DNA of 64,000 bases. Origin: Sipunculus nudus. Its lineage: Eukaryota; Annelida; Sipuncula; Golfingiida; Sipunculidae. This document shows positions 27,201-42,200 of this stretch, one piece after another (the first letter of the stretch is position 1; each line of letters starts with the position of its first letter). The stretch lies in the NCBI GenBank assembly GCA_026874595.1, contig CM049315.1, forward strand, positions 58,590,889-58,654,888, read 5' to 3'. The notes under the pieces are model-generated. The model did no database searches. It saw nothing but the letters and a program-made list of their open reading frames with translations, and was not told the DNA's origin. A program made the translations under genes and the position numbers.

Positions 27201-30200
27201 TGTTTTCTCTGTTTTTGAGGTCTTTAAAAATGTTGACATCTGTTAACAGGGCACAAATCGTTAAGACTGGACCTAGAATCTTCATTCTTGACACAGTGAG
27301 AGACCTATGAAAAGTCTCCATGGAAACCTGAAATAAGGTCTCTGTTACCCATATCATTTGAGCTGTGGGGCTCCCAATTACCCCCCAGAATAATGGAAAA
27401 TTTGATTAAAAGAAATGCAACATCTCAATAACTACAATACAGATGGTCATGAATTTTGGCATACATATTGATCAAGAGGTGTTCCATCATTTCCTGCAGA
27501 CTGGTGGTGCCACCTGTATTTTTTCAATTTTTTACAATTTTTTTTCCCTATTTATGAGACCTTTAAGGATGTAGTTATCTGTCAACAGGGTACAAATTGT
27601 AATGACTTGACCTAGAATCTTTATTCTTGACACACAGGGAGACCCATGAAAAGTCTCCATGGACACCTGAAATTAGGTCTCTGTTACCCATATCATTTGA
27701 GCTATGGCACTCTAAAGTACAGCTCGGAATAATGGAACATTTGATACAAAAGCTGAAGTATCTGAACAACTAATGCAGAGATCACCATAATTGTTTGCAT
27801 GGATATTGATCATTGAGTGTTTCATCAGTTTTTTGCAGACTGGTGGCACCACCTGTATTTGTTTGTTTTTTTTACGAATTTTTTACGAATGAAATTGTTT
27901 GGTCCATGGAACCAGAAAAGGCTGGTCAATTTATTTATGAAAAAAAAAATATTTTACCGAAACAAGCATTTACAAACATTTGCAGAAATGTCACTAAAAA
28001 ATGATATGTAGTAGTCGTTTGAGCACAGTGCCCCCTAATGGCCATGTCCCAAAAATAAAAAATCACTTTTGACATATAATTGTAATACATAAGATCTACA
28101 AGTTTCAAAGGATTCCTCTAAACCTCTCGTCTGTAGAATACTAAATGAAACATGAAAGAACTAGTAAGCAGCCAAAATAGAACTCTACTGACAATCAGAC
28201 AGACAATCAGACAAAGTGACACAAAGTTGACTCCAGATGACTCAACCACATTATGAAAAACACTAAGAGGAGAAAAATTACAGTTTATCTAATGAACATC
28301 TATACTTGTGAACATTTACCCAAAGATGATATGTTGTAGTGGTTTAAGTGCAGTGCCCCCTCTGAACCAGCAAGCAGGCAAATCTTCACAGATCTCTGAA
28401 CCATCACTCACTTTAAATCTCTGTAACCTTGTCAGAAGATCAAAGGTCAAGGTCCAATCTGTACCCAATTTGTCATTCAGATCATACAATTTTTTTTCTG
28501 AATATCTTCCTAAACTCAGCTCACCGTCATGACCCATGAGTCACTTGTTATTACTTTCTGCAGACTGGTGGACCCACCTCTATTTTGTTTTTTAAAGTTT
28601 AGGCATTTTTTCTCTATTTTTGAGATATATAAATACTGACATAATCTTTGCCTGTTGGTTAATCTGTTTGATGCTTCAGTTAAATGGTTATATACTACCA
28701 TTCAGATCATAAAATTTCCTTTTGCAAATCTCTTCCCATTCAGCTGAGCGTCATGACCCATTGGTCACTTGTTTATGATGTTTGGTCCTTTTTAGAGGAT
28801 GTTTGTTGTTCAATTTCCGACCTGTCAGAAATCCAATATGGCCACCAGGACGCCATCTTTAAATTCCTTTAGAACATATTATCTCAAGAACTATTAAAGT
28901 GAATGCAGTGGGATGTATATTAATGTAATCTTGCATTGGGTCAAAGATTTCTTAATAAATATGACCATCATTTATGAAAGCTCACTACAGTTGGCTTGTA
29001 TTGAATAAAAATTAATATGGAAGCACCCGTTTCACAATAATTCTTGCATGGATTTCCTTGATCTTTTGCTATATTTTGATCTTATATGTGGCCTGTGTGG
29101 TATTCCTTTTGAGACTGACAGGTATCGAGCAAGCTGTGGGATTAGTTCCTGATAGCTCAACAACCATACATTTTGCCTTAGACCATCATTCACTATGTTT
29201 TAACCAGACATATATGATAAGAATTTATGGCAATGTAGAAAGTTTAAACAAAATTGGCATATAGGTTCTGCAACAATTTTACTAGAAATTGTGAATTGCA
29301 GCCGATGATGTCGCAGGTCATGCTTGGCAGCTGAGCGTCATGACCCATGGGTCACTTGTTATTTGTCTGTCTGTGACAGAACATATTATGGTATACCTTC
29401 AGTCCATCCATCTGTCCATCCATCCGTTAACTTTTAGTGTCGCCTCAATAACTTTCCAGCGATTTGATGGATTTGTTACTCAACATAACTTCTTATACCA
29501 GTAGATGATCTCACCCAAGTTCAATTATAGGCAAAATCCACACATATTTAACGAGGTCAGAGGTCACAAGACATGATGAGCATATCATGCACCCTTGCAT
29601 TGCTTTTGTTTTTATCATAGTATATAAATGAGACAAGTTAGTCCTTATCCAGACAAGTAAATTTCTTTAAATGCTTGCCCGCTTGGACAAGTCCTTTTTC
29701 AATAAATTTTCTAACCCTGTTTGTCATGTTTGTAGCCACATGTGTTGAGGACAAGGTGGTCAAGCATGAGGAAGACGAGGAGCCCGCGTCAAGCAGGAAA
29801 CAATGGGCTGGACAGGCCAATACAGTCCTCAACATACTACAGGGGGTAGAACTGGGTGACACCTTGCAGACCCTGGACAGCCAGGCCAGCACAGACTCCA
29901 CTGACAAGGGAGACACAGCAGCAAGACAAGTTACAGGTGTCTTTAAATTTAATTCCTTTCAAGCTGATTGTAATTCTTATTTTTTTTTTCATTTGTCATA
30001 TTTATTTAAAAAAAAAAAACAAAAAAACAGTAAACCCTCGAAATTATGGCCACCAATGGGACCTCAATAAAATGATCGCATTTTCAAGTTGGTTGCCTAA
30101 GCGAGCAAAAATAAATTGGGACCATAAAGAAGTGGGTGTTATTTTGAGCTGGTGGGTAAACTTAGATGGTAGTTAGGCGAGGGTTTACTGCATTTTTTTG

Positions 30201-33200
30201 CAAAGGTCATACAGTACACATTAAATGCAAAGTTTACAGTTTATACAAAGCACATTTCCTGGATATTATTTCAATTATAATGTAACATATAATAATTGTA
30301 ATTCTTTAAGCCAGCTATTCAGTTGCCAGCTTAATTGTAGAATTTATTATATTTCTGGTTTGCTCTGGTACATATTAATGAAAAGTTCTTAAAATGCCCC
30401 TGTGACTTGAATTATTCACAGGGTTTTAGTAAAAATTGTATTTGTGCCTACGTTGATTAAGTGAAAAACCATTAAACCGGAGGTGGTCAAATGCACATTT
30501 AAAGTTGAAAAGTCACTATGTGGTGTTGGTGAGAGCATACAAAGTTATCTGCAAAACTTGGTTGTTCTGATTTGCTGCCAGATATTGTTTATCTTTAGAA
30601 TTACCCAAGGTTTGTTAAGTGTAGGGTCAGTGATGTTTTACCTCATAGTCACTTGACTAAGTTCATTGTTTTTACAGAAGAAAATAATAGTATAAGCAAC
30701 ATTATGTAGATGTGTGCAAGAATAAATCATTGTAAAGCTTTGGCTCAAATTCCTGTCTGATGATGTTAGATTTAGTATAGATGCTGTGGTTCTCATTTTG
30801 TTCACAAGGGTTTTCAAATTTGCAATTTTCATGGAAGATAAATTATTGCAAAAACAAAACCAATAGGAATAAGACCCCTGCCCACAGAAAGAACTATCAT
30901 TTGCATTCTTGCCCATTTGGCATCTCCAGTTATCCATGCCTGTAGTCAAAAACCAAAAGATTTATATAATTAGGGCCCCACTTGACAAGCAGTGCCCTAT
31001 AGTGCCCCGCTTGACAAGTGGTGCCCTATACAGATCAACATGTCTGTCTGTCCTTCCGTTCTTCCATCAGTGACACTTTTTTTTTGCACGCGATTTCAAA
31101 TAAGGCCTCCACAGCCTAATCGCTGATTTTCTTTCATGCGCCATAACTCAACAACAACCTTCTGCAGCTTTCCCGAATTCACAGGGAAGATTGGTACCTA
31201 TGAGGGCTCCAAACCTTTTGAATAACAGACCTGTCTGAATTCAAATATGGCCACCACAACCCTATTGCTGTTTTCTTTTGTGTGCGATAACTCAACAACA
31301 ACCTCCTGCAGCTTTCCCAAATTCACAGGGATGATTGGTACCTGTTAGGGCTCCAGACCTTTTGAATTACAGACCTGTTGGAATTTCAATATGGCTGCCA
31401 CTGTCAAATTGCTGATTATCTTTCATGCGTGATACTTTAACAACAACATAATTCAGCTTTTCCAAATTTACAGGGATCATTGGTACCTATGAGGGCTCCA
31501 GACCTATTGATTTACAGACTTGCTCAAAATCAAATATGGCTAACAGACTACATTCGGTGATTTTCTATTGCACACATTATTACAGACATATCTTCTTTAA
31601 TCCAGTATGATTTTTTCCCTCATGCATATTGATAAAAACCTGTTTCTGTTTGTGATATTTTTCAAATTTAACTTAATTTTTCACCCATATGTAAACTAGT
31701 CCAGCACTAGCAGAAATGCGGGAAACTCTGAGGACCATTGTCCGACCACATCTAGTTAATAATATTTTTTATTTTAAGTTACCCATAAATCAAAGGTTGA
31801 TGTTTTTAATAATATCAGATCTTTTTTATGTGCCAATCACTAACAAGAATTTCAACAACATTAACCATTAACAACTTGCCCAGGGCAAGTGAAAGTTCCA
31901 GAAAATAGTGGTAGGGCAACTAGAAGTCTACTCCTACTTGTCCAACATACACCTTTACCCAAGTAAAGGCTTGAAAAAGGATCTTTGTATTTTGAATACA
32001 AGGAATAATATTTGTCGGGCAAGTTAATATTCATGAAGGGCAAGTAAAAGCTAGGTTTTACTTGCCTGACTGGGCAAGTACTTTCAAAAATTAATGTCGA
32101 ACCCTGAAAAATGGAATCCTGGCAGAACACTGAAATAAACGTGAGAATTGAGAAAATTTAACCCTGAGAAAATGACGCTACCTACAGTATATTTGTATTA
32201 TTCCTGTTACTTTTGCATTGCATTCAGACCCAGTAAGTAAAGAAGGTTTCTTTACGTGTTTGTTTTTGCAAGTCCTCATGTGGTTTATAACACTTTTCAA
32301 GGGTACCTCCTAGTGAGGGGTACTACACCAGAAAAAGAGGTACATCAAGTTCATCTTTGGTTTGTCTGCTTCCCATAAATGACATTTCTTGCTGTTCTAT
32401 CACACCAGACATGACATATGAAGACAATCACACACAACCATTAAACTTTATTTTTCTAACCTATCACCCTCATCGCATGTAAAAGTGATAAACTTATTGG
32501 TGCACCACATGAATTATATTCAGTACCTGGGATAAGCCATATCGAGACATACTTGCCTGTGTGTATATGCATGTGTGTATGTACATAACATATATGTTTT
32601 ACTGTTGAGTTTCACATTTACAGCGGGAAATGTGCCATCAAAAACACCAGCAACAACCATCACCATAAGCAAGACCCCATCACCAGCAGAGGCAGATAAA
32701 ATAAAGGCAGAGGAGTCAACAAAGGCTCCCATCATCACAGAGGAGTCTCCAAAGGCCTCTGTCAATACAGAGGAGTCTCCAAAGGCCCCTGTCAATACAG
32801 AGAAGTCTCCAAAGGCCCCTGTCAATACAGAGGAGTCATCAAAGGACCCTGTTGATACAGAAGAGTCACCAGAGGCCTCTGTTGAAACAGAGGAGTTACC
32901 AAAAGGTGCTGTCAATGCAGAAGCATCACCAAAGGCCCCTGTCAATGCATGGATAGAGGAGTCACCAAAGGTGTCTATCAACATACAGACAGAAGAGTCA
33001 ACAAATGCTGCTGGCAAAACAGAGCCACCAAAGTCAGCTGTAAAAGCAGAGGATTTACCAAGTAAGTTGTTTTTTGCTTATTAGGGCCCCGCTTGAAAGC
33101 AGGTGCCCTATAGTAATCAACCTGTCCATCTGTCTGTCTGTCTGTCCGTCCATCAGTCTGTCCGTCCGTCCGTCCACAAATTCTTTTCCGGATGATAACT

Positions 33201-36200
33201 CCAGTTAAGAATGAGGGATTGAGTTCAAACCTGAAATATGTATTGACCATCAATTGTGGAAGATCCCTATCGATTTTGGGGTCCGTAGGTCAAAGGTCAA
33301 AAATGTTATTCACAGTTTGGTGTTAAATTTTAGGTCCCTCTTTCAGCAGGGCAGAAATCATAATTGTAACCATAATTGTTTGTTCCACCTTAACAGTAGG
33401 ACAGGTCCTCATGTCAACAACAACGAGGCATGATATATTGTCATAGTCAGCCATTTTTCTGTAAGTTATGCAGTAAAAACTATTACTGAACACCTAGTAA
33501 GGTTGCGCTCTCTTAGCAAATATGCATGCAAAAAACACACATTGTTAACACAATAACTCGTAAAAAGTATTTCATATAAGGTCCCCAGACTCACGGCAGT
33601 GATGGAGCTTTTGATGGGCTACATCATGTTTGAAGATGGGTGACCTTGATAGATTTTCAAGGTCACAGACGTGATAATGCTAAAATGATGTTAACAAAAC
33701 AGCTCGCAAACAATTTGACTAACACTCACTGAACTTGCACCAGTAATGTTTGTTATGAAGAGCTAGGTCAAGTTTGAAGATGGATGACCTTGACAGAGGC
33801 GATAATTTTCAAATGATGTTAATGCAATAACTCGCAAAGAATTTGATGAACAATCAAATTCCTTTCTGCATAATAACTCCCCTAACATATGATGGATAGG
33901 ATTCAAACATAATATGTATCACCCATGGCCTAAGGGAGAAGCTTATTGATATTTGGGTCAGATGGAAAAAAAAGAGTAATACACAGTTTGGTGTTCAGTT
34001 GCTGGTGTCTCCTCCAGCAGGCCAGAAATGGATTAATCTTTTTTGAGTCACTCGTGTATAGCGGCATTACATTTTCACAGCATATTTTGTACAGACAATT
34101 TGAAGATTCCCCAGAAAAGGATACACTGGCCCAACGCACCTCAGTGGCTCTGATTTAGACCATGTTTGGACAAATCTATCTCCACTTCCAACATCTCAAG
34201 GAATCTGGACCTATTATAGTGACCATCAAAAAATTTACATTGATATTTATATGTAGCCATTCTACACAACACAGCGCATCTGTAGACCCAAGCCCAAGAA
34301 TAGCTGAATCTCAGTTCATGAGAATGACCATTTTATCACTACTAACCAGCAGCTGACTCTCTCTAATACTACAAAGTTCATGTACAGACTCAAGCCTTAC
34401 ATATAAAAAGGCCAATTCAACATACAAATACTGGAAAAATATTTGACACAGCCCATCCAAGACTTCAACCAAAATAATTGGCACAGGTAATACACAAATA
34501 CAGAAACTAAAAATGCATGCAGTTCTTTTATATCATTAATTTGATAGCTTTGAACATTTTCACTTTACCATATCTTTTCTTCCAGTTTATACATGTCAGC
34601 TGTTCTTTGCAGGTTCTTTAATTTTCAAATATCACTCTATCAGCCCATGCTACCAAAGTACACCAAATTCACAGTACTTCAATTTATAATGACTGCATCT
34701 TTTGCGGGGCCCTTCCTGACCTGTCAGTTTTCTGGTTGTCTGTATGACTCAGGCTCTCCGAATTCAACTCCGTCAAATCAGGAATTCAAAAGCCTGTTAA
34801 AGTAAACAAATGGAATTATTTAAATGATCAAATTGTGGGAGTTGATAATCACTGATATACTCCAGGGTAGGTTTAGGAGTGTCCTTTAGTTGACTGTTTT
34901 CCATTTGTTATGGAATTTTCCTTCTTCTGTTATATCTTTTCTAATGAATTCAATGACCAGCCAGTCTTTAAAAGATCACTATGACTGTTCTATTGTGTAT
35001 TAAGTCCTCAATTAACTACTGTTTTTGTGTGTTTTGGCATGAGCAACCTGGTGTCAAATTCAGCTTGCCTGTGAGCCACTTTAGTCTATTTCATCCCCTC
35101 ATGTCCACCTGTTTTTTGCTATGAACAATTTTATTAGTGACATTTCAAGGAAAACAATTATAGTGTAGGGTAGAGGATTAAAAGACCTAATTTTCAACAA
35201 GATAAACAAATACCTACATTACACCTTATTAAAGAAACAGAATTATTTAAAAATATAAGAAATCAGTCTACATTATACAACATATCAGACCCACTTATGG
35301 CGGTCAAGGTCATTGGTCACATGCAAAAACAGCCTCAACTGACAACTGCTGATTGGATGATGTCATGTAAACACACTAAAAAAATAATCAGCTGAAACAA
35401 AGATGGTTACTCATGCAGGGACACATGATGTCTGCCAGACCATTGTAAAGAGACTAAAAAGTTGTGAAACATAAACTGGGAATTTATTGTAAAATTCTTA
35501 ATTGCCATATAAGGTTGTCACTTCCATATGTATTTTTCTAGAAAATTATTGAAAAATATAAACTTTTAAGAAAATTATCTACAAAAAACAGGTGGACAGC
35601 AGTTGGTGAAATGAAATATAGTTGGTTAAGATTATGTGCATTCTTCATTGGGACATTTTCTCTCACGTAGCCACACCAGAACAGAAGAGCAGCAAGGACT
35701 TGGTCGAGGATAAGAAAACACCTCTGTTTGACCGTGTTGCACTCGAGGAGACAGAAGCAAGGGCTGATGGGGAGGACGACATCACTTTAGAAGATCTTGA
35801 TGAAACAGAAGACACAGAGATCAAAGAGTTAATATTGTTTTACTTAACTGATTCTGATTCCAAAAAGCCTATTGAGCCAAAGTTTCTTGCCCTGTTATTC
35901 ATGATAAGAATTGCCCCCCCCCCCCCCCAACCTTTTTTTTTTTCTCTTAAAGTGACCAATTCACATAGCAGATATGTACATAAACATGAAATATAGTGTT
36001 TTCTCCCTCGTATTTTATGGTTTCTACCAATATTTCATTCTATAACACTTTGCTTACTCCTGTAAACGAGTGGATAAAAGCTTGCACCAGGCACAACCTG
36101 TTGTGCAAAATATAAACATACCCTCTGGTGGCCGTATCATGCGACTTCACAAATCATTATTTTTCCAGCCTCAGCCTTGTTATTCTTCTGTGTATTTTCT

Positions 36201-39200
36201 CCTTGTTGGGGTAATGTGCTGCATGCTCAGGATGGACCTCTGCTTTTTTCGTATGGTAATAGACACATGGACTTTGATTATTCACATTCAGAAAAAGAAA
36301 ACAATGTATAAAATAGGTGAATTGGAGATAGTAAATAGTAAATTTGTGTGCCAGAATGGCTATGCCTGGAAAATATTGTATTCAACCAAATGAACCAATG
36401 GTGTCAGATAATACACATTTTATAGCAAATGTTTATGAACCTTAACACATACAAGCTTAATGACTGTTAGCCTTACCACTATTACTGGTATCAAAGCATT
36501 ATGGCTAGGAGCAAAGGTAACAAGCAGTTCAGTCTTGGCAGTATCTTCTTATAATCAAGTATAAAATATATTGGCCAGTGACCATGTTAAGTGTTCATAA
36601 CTGTTTTGGACATAATTGTAATACAGTAGAGTGGCGTTTTTCCGAAAGCGTCAGGGGGACAAGCTTTTTGTTCGTAAATACGAACATTCGGAAGTGCGGA
36701 CAAGGGTCTAGCAGGAAGTTTGTACGACAGTTAATGATTAACCTAATGCCATTTTACCCAAGGACTACAGTGTTTCTTTTCGTTCTTCATAATTGACGAC
36801 CGGGACATATAAAAGATATTGGATTATTGCTAAGCATAATTGGCAAAGATCAGTCTAACCTGCTTTAAGGATACGTGCGTGCCCTTTTATTCATCAATTT
36901 CACTGGAGGAAATGGTCAAATGACATCGCCAAGGATTACAGTGTTTCTTTTTGATCTACGTAATTAAAGACCGGGACATATAAAAGATATTGGATTTATT
37001 GCTGAGCATAATTTGCAGAGATCTGTCTAACCTGCTTTTAGGATACGTGCGTGTCCTTTTTACATCAAATTCACCAGAGGGAAAGGTCAAATGACATTGC
37101 CGTTGGTGAACTCTGTTAGTTTCTTTAATAGTCAATAGGCACATGTAAAACGAATGTAAGGTGATACAATGTAAGCTTCTCGATGGCCGTAGTCCGCATG
37201 TGTTTACGTTTCCTTGATTCAGGGGTATCAGGCAACTTCATGTTGTATTAGACAAGTTTCTCTTTGCTATTTTTTATTTCGGTAACAGTGGACCTGCCAA
37301 TGTTGAAACGCAATTATTGCAGGCTTGTCACCATATTCGAGCCATCCAAGGATTGTCAGCTTGTCGTCAAAGCTAACACCCCTTCCGTTTTCCCTTCTTT
37401 GGCTCCATATCTCTGGTAAGTGACAGCCAGACGATCGTGTTTGAGTTGTATTCTTCTTGACAGTAAAAGTAAAATGACGAATATGCTGAATAACAGCAAG
37501 TTTAGGTAGATGACGCAATTGCTCTTGGGATTAAACTGCTCTTTTGTATGGCCAGGCCCGCATGCTATGGCCTCGCACCTAAACCTGCTCGAGCATAAGC
37601 GTTAAATAAATGATACCTCACCAATGCTGATGCGAGTAAACTGCCCAGTTGTTTTACCTTACATCCTATCCCAAGCCGACGAACTATGCTAGCTTGTGTA
37701 CAAACCAGATATGGTTGATAACACACAAGTGCTCTTAGATAAACTGCCCAGTCGCTTGCTGGGGGTACAGGGAGCTGAGCGTTGCGGGGCTAGCTGCAGT
37801 TTTCATACCTATGCTCCGGCGACAACATCGGCCCAGAACTAATTAATTAGGGTCACCACTGGGCTTAACACATGACTGCTGGCCTTGGGACTCGTAATTA
37901 CAAATATTCATTTCAGGTATTTACATACTTGAAATATATTTCGGAAATACGAATAAATGTTCGGTTCGCCATTTTAATTTTCGTAAAAACAAATTTTCAG
38001 AAATTCGGCATTCGGAAATACGGCGCTCTACTGTATATGAAATTTCAAATGATTGTATATTTACATCAGAACAAGCAGTGTGGACTACCTGTATGTTATT
38101 TTTTTATTCAATTTTTCCTTTCTTTCATTTTAAGTTCTCTAATGATATCAGGTCAAAGTGCCACAGGCTATGGATCACTATATCATGTTATTGAGATATT
38201 TTTTTTCATGTTTTAGCAAGGACAAAGCAGCGACTCTGCTTGCTGGTCTGACCACTGGTCATTTTGATGTGGACGTTAAGGTGAGTGTTTATTAGCTATA
38301 ACATTAATTGATCTCCTACTCAGTTGTCAGCAAGTGAGGGTGTATGACAAAACATGTTCAGTAAATCTTGTAAATGTGAAAAGTCATCCTGATGCATGTT
38401 AATCTGTGTCAGTTCTAAAGGTGTAGAATATATCATTTATTTATGTTTATGTGGCTTAGCTCCATCTATAATTATTATAATCGACAGTGGTTGCACTTGA
38501 CTTTTGTCAAGAAATCCTCTGTGGTCACGCCTAAGATAGGCACATTTGTGGTCTAAAACTGTTATGTGTCCTAAGGGGGGTGATTTTCCTGATTTTGTGA
38601 TAAATCCAAAGATATCTAAAATTATTTTTCAAAGGGGTTATTGCATTATCTACGATTGTGTATCAAGGTAGAGAGCAGTTTGTTACTCTGAACAAGGGCC
38701 TTAGGCCCTCAGTTTCTTTACATTTTCTGAGACTCGTAGAGTTAGACATTGAAAAATGTTCAGTTGTTCCCAGAGCATCAACAATTTGTTTTCTTGATAA
38801 AATATGCAGTAGGAAGGGTTTATCTATTGCTTTTTGTCCCCTGCTTCCCAGAATGGGGACATTGATTTCGGTTTGTCTGTCTGTCCCTCTGTTTGTCCGT
38901 TCATCAGGTTTTTAGCTCAGCTGACTGAAAGTCATCTGAGCTATAGGGATCACTCTTTGTCCGTCGTCCGTCTGTCCGTCTGTCCGTCCGTTAACCAGGC
39001 ACAAATCGTAACCGCTGGACCTAGAACCTTGTAACTTGGCATTCTGAGAGGTCCATGAAAAATCTCCTTGGAAACCAGAAATTAGGTCTCTGTTACCCAT
39101 ATCCTTCGAGTTATGGGGCCCCAAATTACCCCTCAGAGTAGTCAAAAATTTCATACAAAAACATCAATATCTCATTAACTACTTGACTGATGGTCATGAT

Positions 39201-42200
39201 TTGTGGCATAACTATTGATCAAGAGGTGTTCCATCAGTTCCTGCAGACTGGTGGCACAACCTGTATTTGTTCGGGGTTTTTTTTACGAATGTTTTATCTA
39301 TTTTTGAGACCTTTAAAGATATGAACATCTGTTAACAAGGCATAAATCGTAATGACTGGACTTAGAATCTTCATTCTCGACACACTGAAAGACCTATGAA
39401 AAGTCTCCATGGAAACCAGAAATTAGGTCTCTGTTACCCATATCCTTCCAGCTATTGGGCCCCAAACTACCCCCCCAGAAAAGTAAAAAATTTCAAACAA
39501 AAACTTCAATATCTCATTAAATACTTGACTGATGGTCATGATTTGTGTCATACATATTGATCATGAGATGTTCCATCACTTCCTGCAGACTGGTGGCGCC
39601 ACCTGTATCGTTCAATTTTTCACGAATTTTTTTCTCTATTTTTGAGACCTTTCAAAATGTAAACATCTGTTAACAAGGCACAAATTGTAAAGACTAGACC
39701 TAGAATCTTCATTCTTGACACACTGAGAGACCTATGAAAAGTCTCCATGGAAACCAGAAATTAGGTCTCTGTTACCCATATTCTTCGAGCTATGGAGCCT
39801 CAAAGTACCCCCAAGAAAAGTAAAAAATTTCATACAAAAACTTCAATATCTCATTAACTACCAGACTGATGGTCATGATTTGTGGCATAACTATTGATCA
39901 TGAGATGTGTCATCACTTCCTGCAGATTGGTGGTGCCACCTTTATTGTTCGATTTTTTACGATTTTTTCCTCTATTTTTGAGACCTTTAAGGATGCTGTC
40001 ATCTGTTAGCATGGCACAAATCGTAACGACTGGACCTAGAATCTTCATTCTTGACACACTGAGAGGTCCATGAAAAATATCCTTGGAAACCAGAAATTAG
40101 GTCTCTGTTAACCATATCCTTCGAGCTATGGGGCCCCAAAGTACCCCCCCCCCCCCCAGAGTAGTCAAAAATTTCATACAAAAACTTCAATATCTCAATA
40201 ACTACATCACTGATGGTCATGATTTTTGGCATACATATTGATTATGGAATGTTCCGTCAGTTCCTGCAGACTTGTGGCGCCACCTGTATTGTTTGATTTT
40301 TTACGATTTTTTCCTCTGTTTTTGAGACCTTTAAGGATGCTGTCATCTGTTAACATGGCACAAATCATAACGACTGGACCTAGAATCTTCATTCACGACA
40401 CACTGAGAGACCTATGAAAAGTCTCCATGGAAACCAAAATTAGGTCTCTGTTACCCATTTTCTTCGAGGTATGGAACCCTAAAGTACCCCCAAGAAAAGT
40501 AAAAAATTTCATACAAAAACTTCAATATCTCATTAACTACTTGAATGATGGTCATGATTTGTGGCATAACTATTGATCATGAGATGTGTCATCTGTTCCT
40601 GCAGACTGGTGGCACCACCTGTATTGTTCGATTTTTTACGATTTTTTCCTCTATTTTTGAGACCTTTAAGGATGCTGTCATCTGTTAGCATGGCACAAAT
40701 CGTAACGACTGGACCTAGAATCTTCATTCTCAACACACTAGAAGACCTATGAAAAGTCTCCATGGAAACCAGAAATTAAGTCTCTGTTACCCATATCCTT
40801 TGAGCTATGGGGCCCCAAAGTACCCCCCCAGAGTAGTCAAAAATTTCATACAAAAACTTCAATATCTCAATAACTACATCACTGATGTTCATGATTTTTG
40901 GCATACATATTGATTATGAGATGTCCCATCAGTTCCTGCAGACTGGTGGTGCCACCTATATTGTTTGATTTTTTTACGATTTCTTCCTCTATTTTTGAGA
41001 CCTTTAAGGATGCTGTCATCTGTTAGCATGGCACAAATCGTAACGACTGGACCTAGAATCTTCATTCTCAATACACTGAGAGACCTATGAAAAGTCTCCA
41101 TGGAAACCAGAAATTAGGTCTCTGTTACCCATATCCTTCGAGCTATGGGGCCCCAAATTACCCCTCAGAGTAGTCAAAAATTTCATACAAAAACTTCAAT
41201 ATCTCAATAACTACATCACTGATGGTCATGATTTGTGGCATAACTATTGATCAAGAGGTGTTCCATCAGTTCCTGCAGACTGGTGGCACAACCTGTATTT
41301 GTTCGGGGTTTTTTTTACGAATGTTTTATCTATTTTTGAGACCTTTAAAGATATGAACATCTGTTAACAGGGCACAAATCATAAAAACTGGACCTAGAAT
41401 CTTCATTCTTGACACACAGGGAGACCCATGAAAATTCTCCATGGAAACCTGAAATTAGGTCTCTGTTACCCATATTCTTTAGGCTGTATGGCTCCAAAAT
41501 ACCCCCCAGAATAATGGAAAATTTGATACAAAAAGTGCAGTATCTCCATAACTACAACACTGATGGTCATGATTTTTGCATACATATTGATCATGAGCTG
41601 TTCCATCAGTTTCTGCAGAGAGGGTGCGCCACCTCTATTTTTTTCAAATTTTTACGAATTTTTTTTCTCTTTTTTCGAGACCTTTGAAGATGTGGTTATC
41701 TATAAAGAGGGTACAAATTGCAACAACTGGACCTAGAAACTTCATTCTTGTCATGCAAGGAGGCCCATGAAGAGTGCCTGTGGAAACTTGAAATTAGGTC
41801 TCTGTTACCCATATCCTTCAAGCTATAGGCCTCTGAAGTATCCCTCAGAATAATGGACAATTTGATACAAAAGCTGAAGTATCTAAACAACTAATATGGA
41901 GATCATCATGATTCTTTGCATGGATATTGACCATTAAGTGTTTTTAGCTCAGCTGACTGTAAGTCATCTGAAGTATCCCTCAGAATAATGGACAATTTGA
42001 TACAAAAGCTCAAGTATCTAAACAACTATTGCACTGATCACCATGATTCTTTGCATGGATATTGATCATGGAATGTGTCATCAGTTTCTGCAGTATGGTG
42101 GCGCCACCTGTATTTTTTTTATTTTTACGAATTTTTTTCTCTATTTTTGAGACCTCATAAGATGCGGTCATCTGTTAACATGGCACAAAACGTAACAACT

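Noticed and set aside
32520-33017. 165-codon antisense ORF over exon 23
   Set aside because: Shadow of the sense decapeptide repeat; repeats open in one frame are often open on the other strand.
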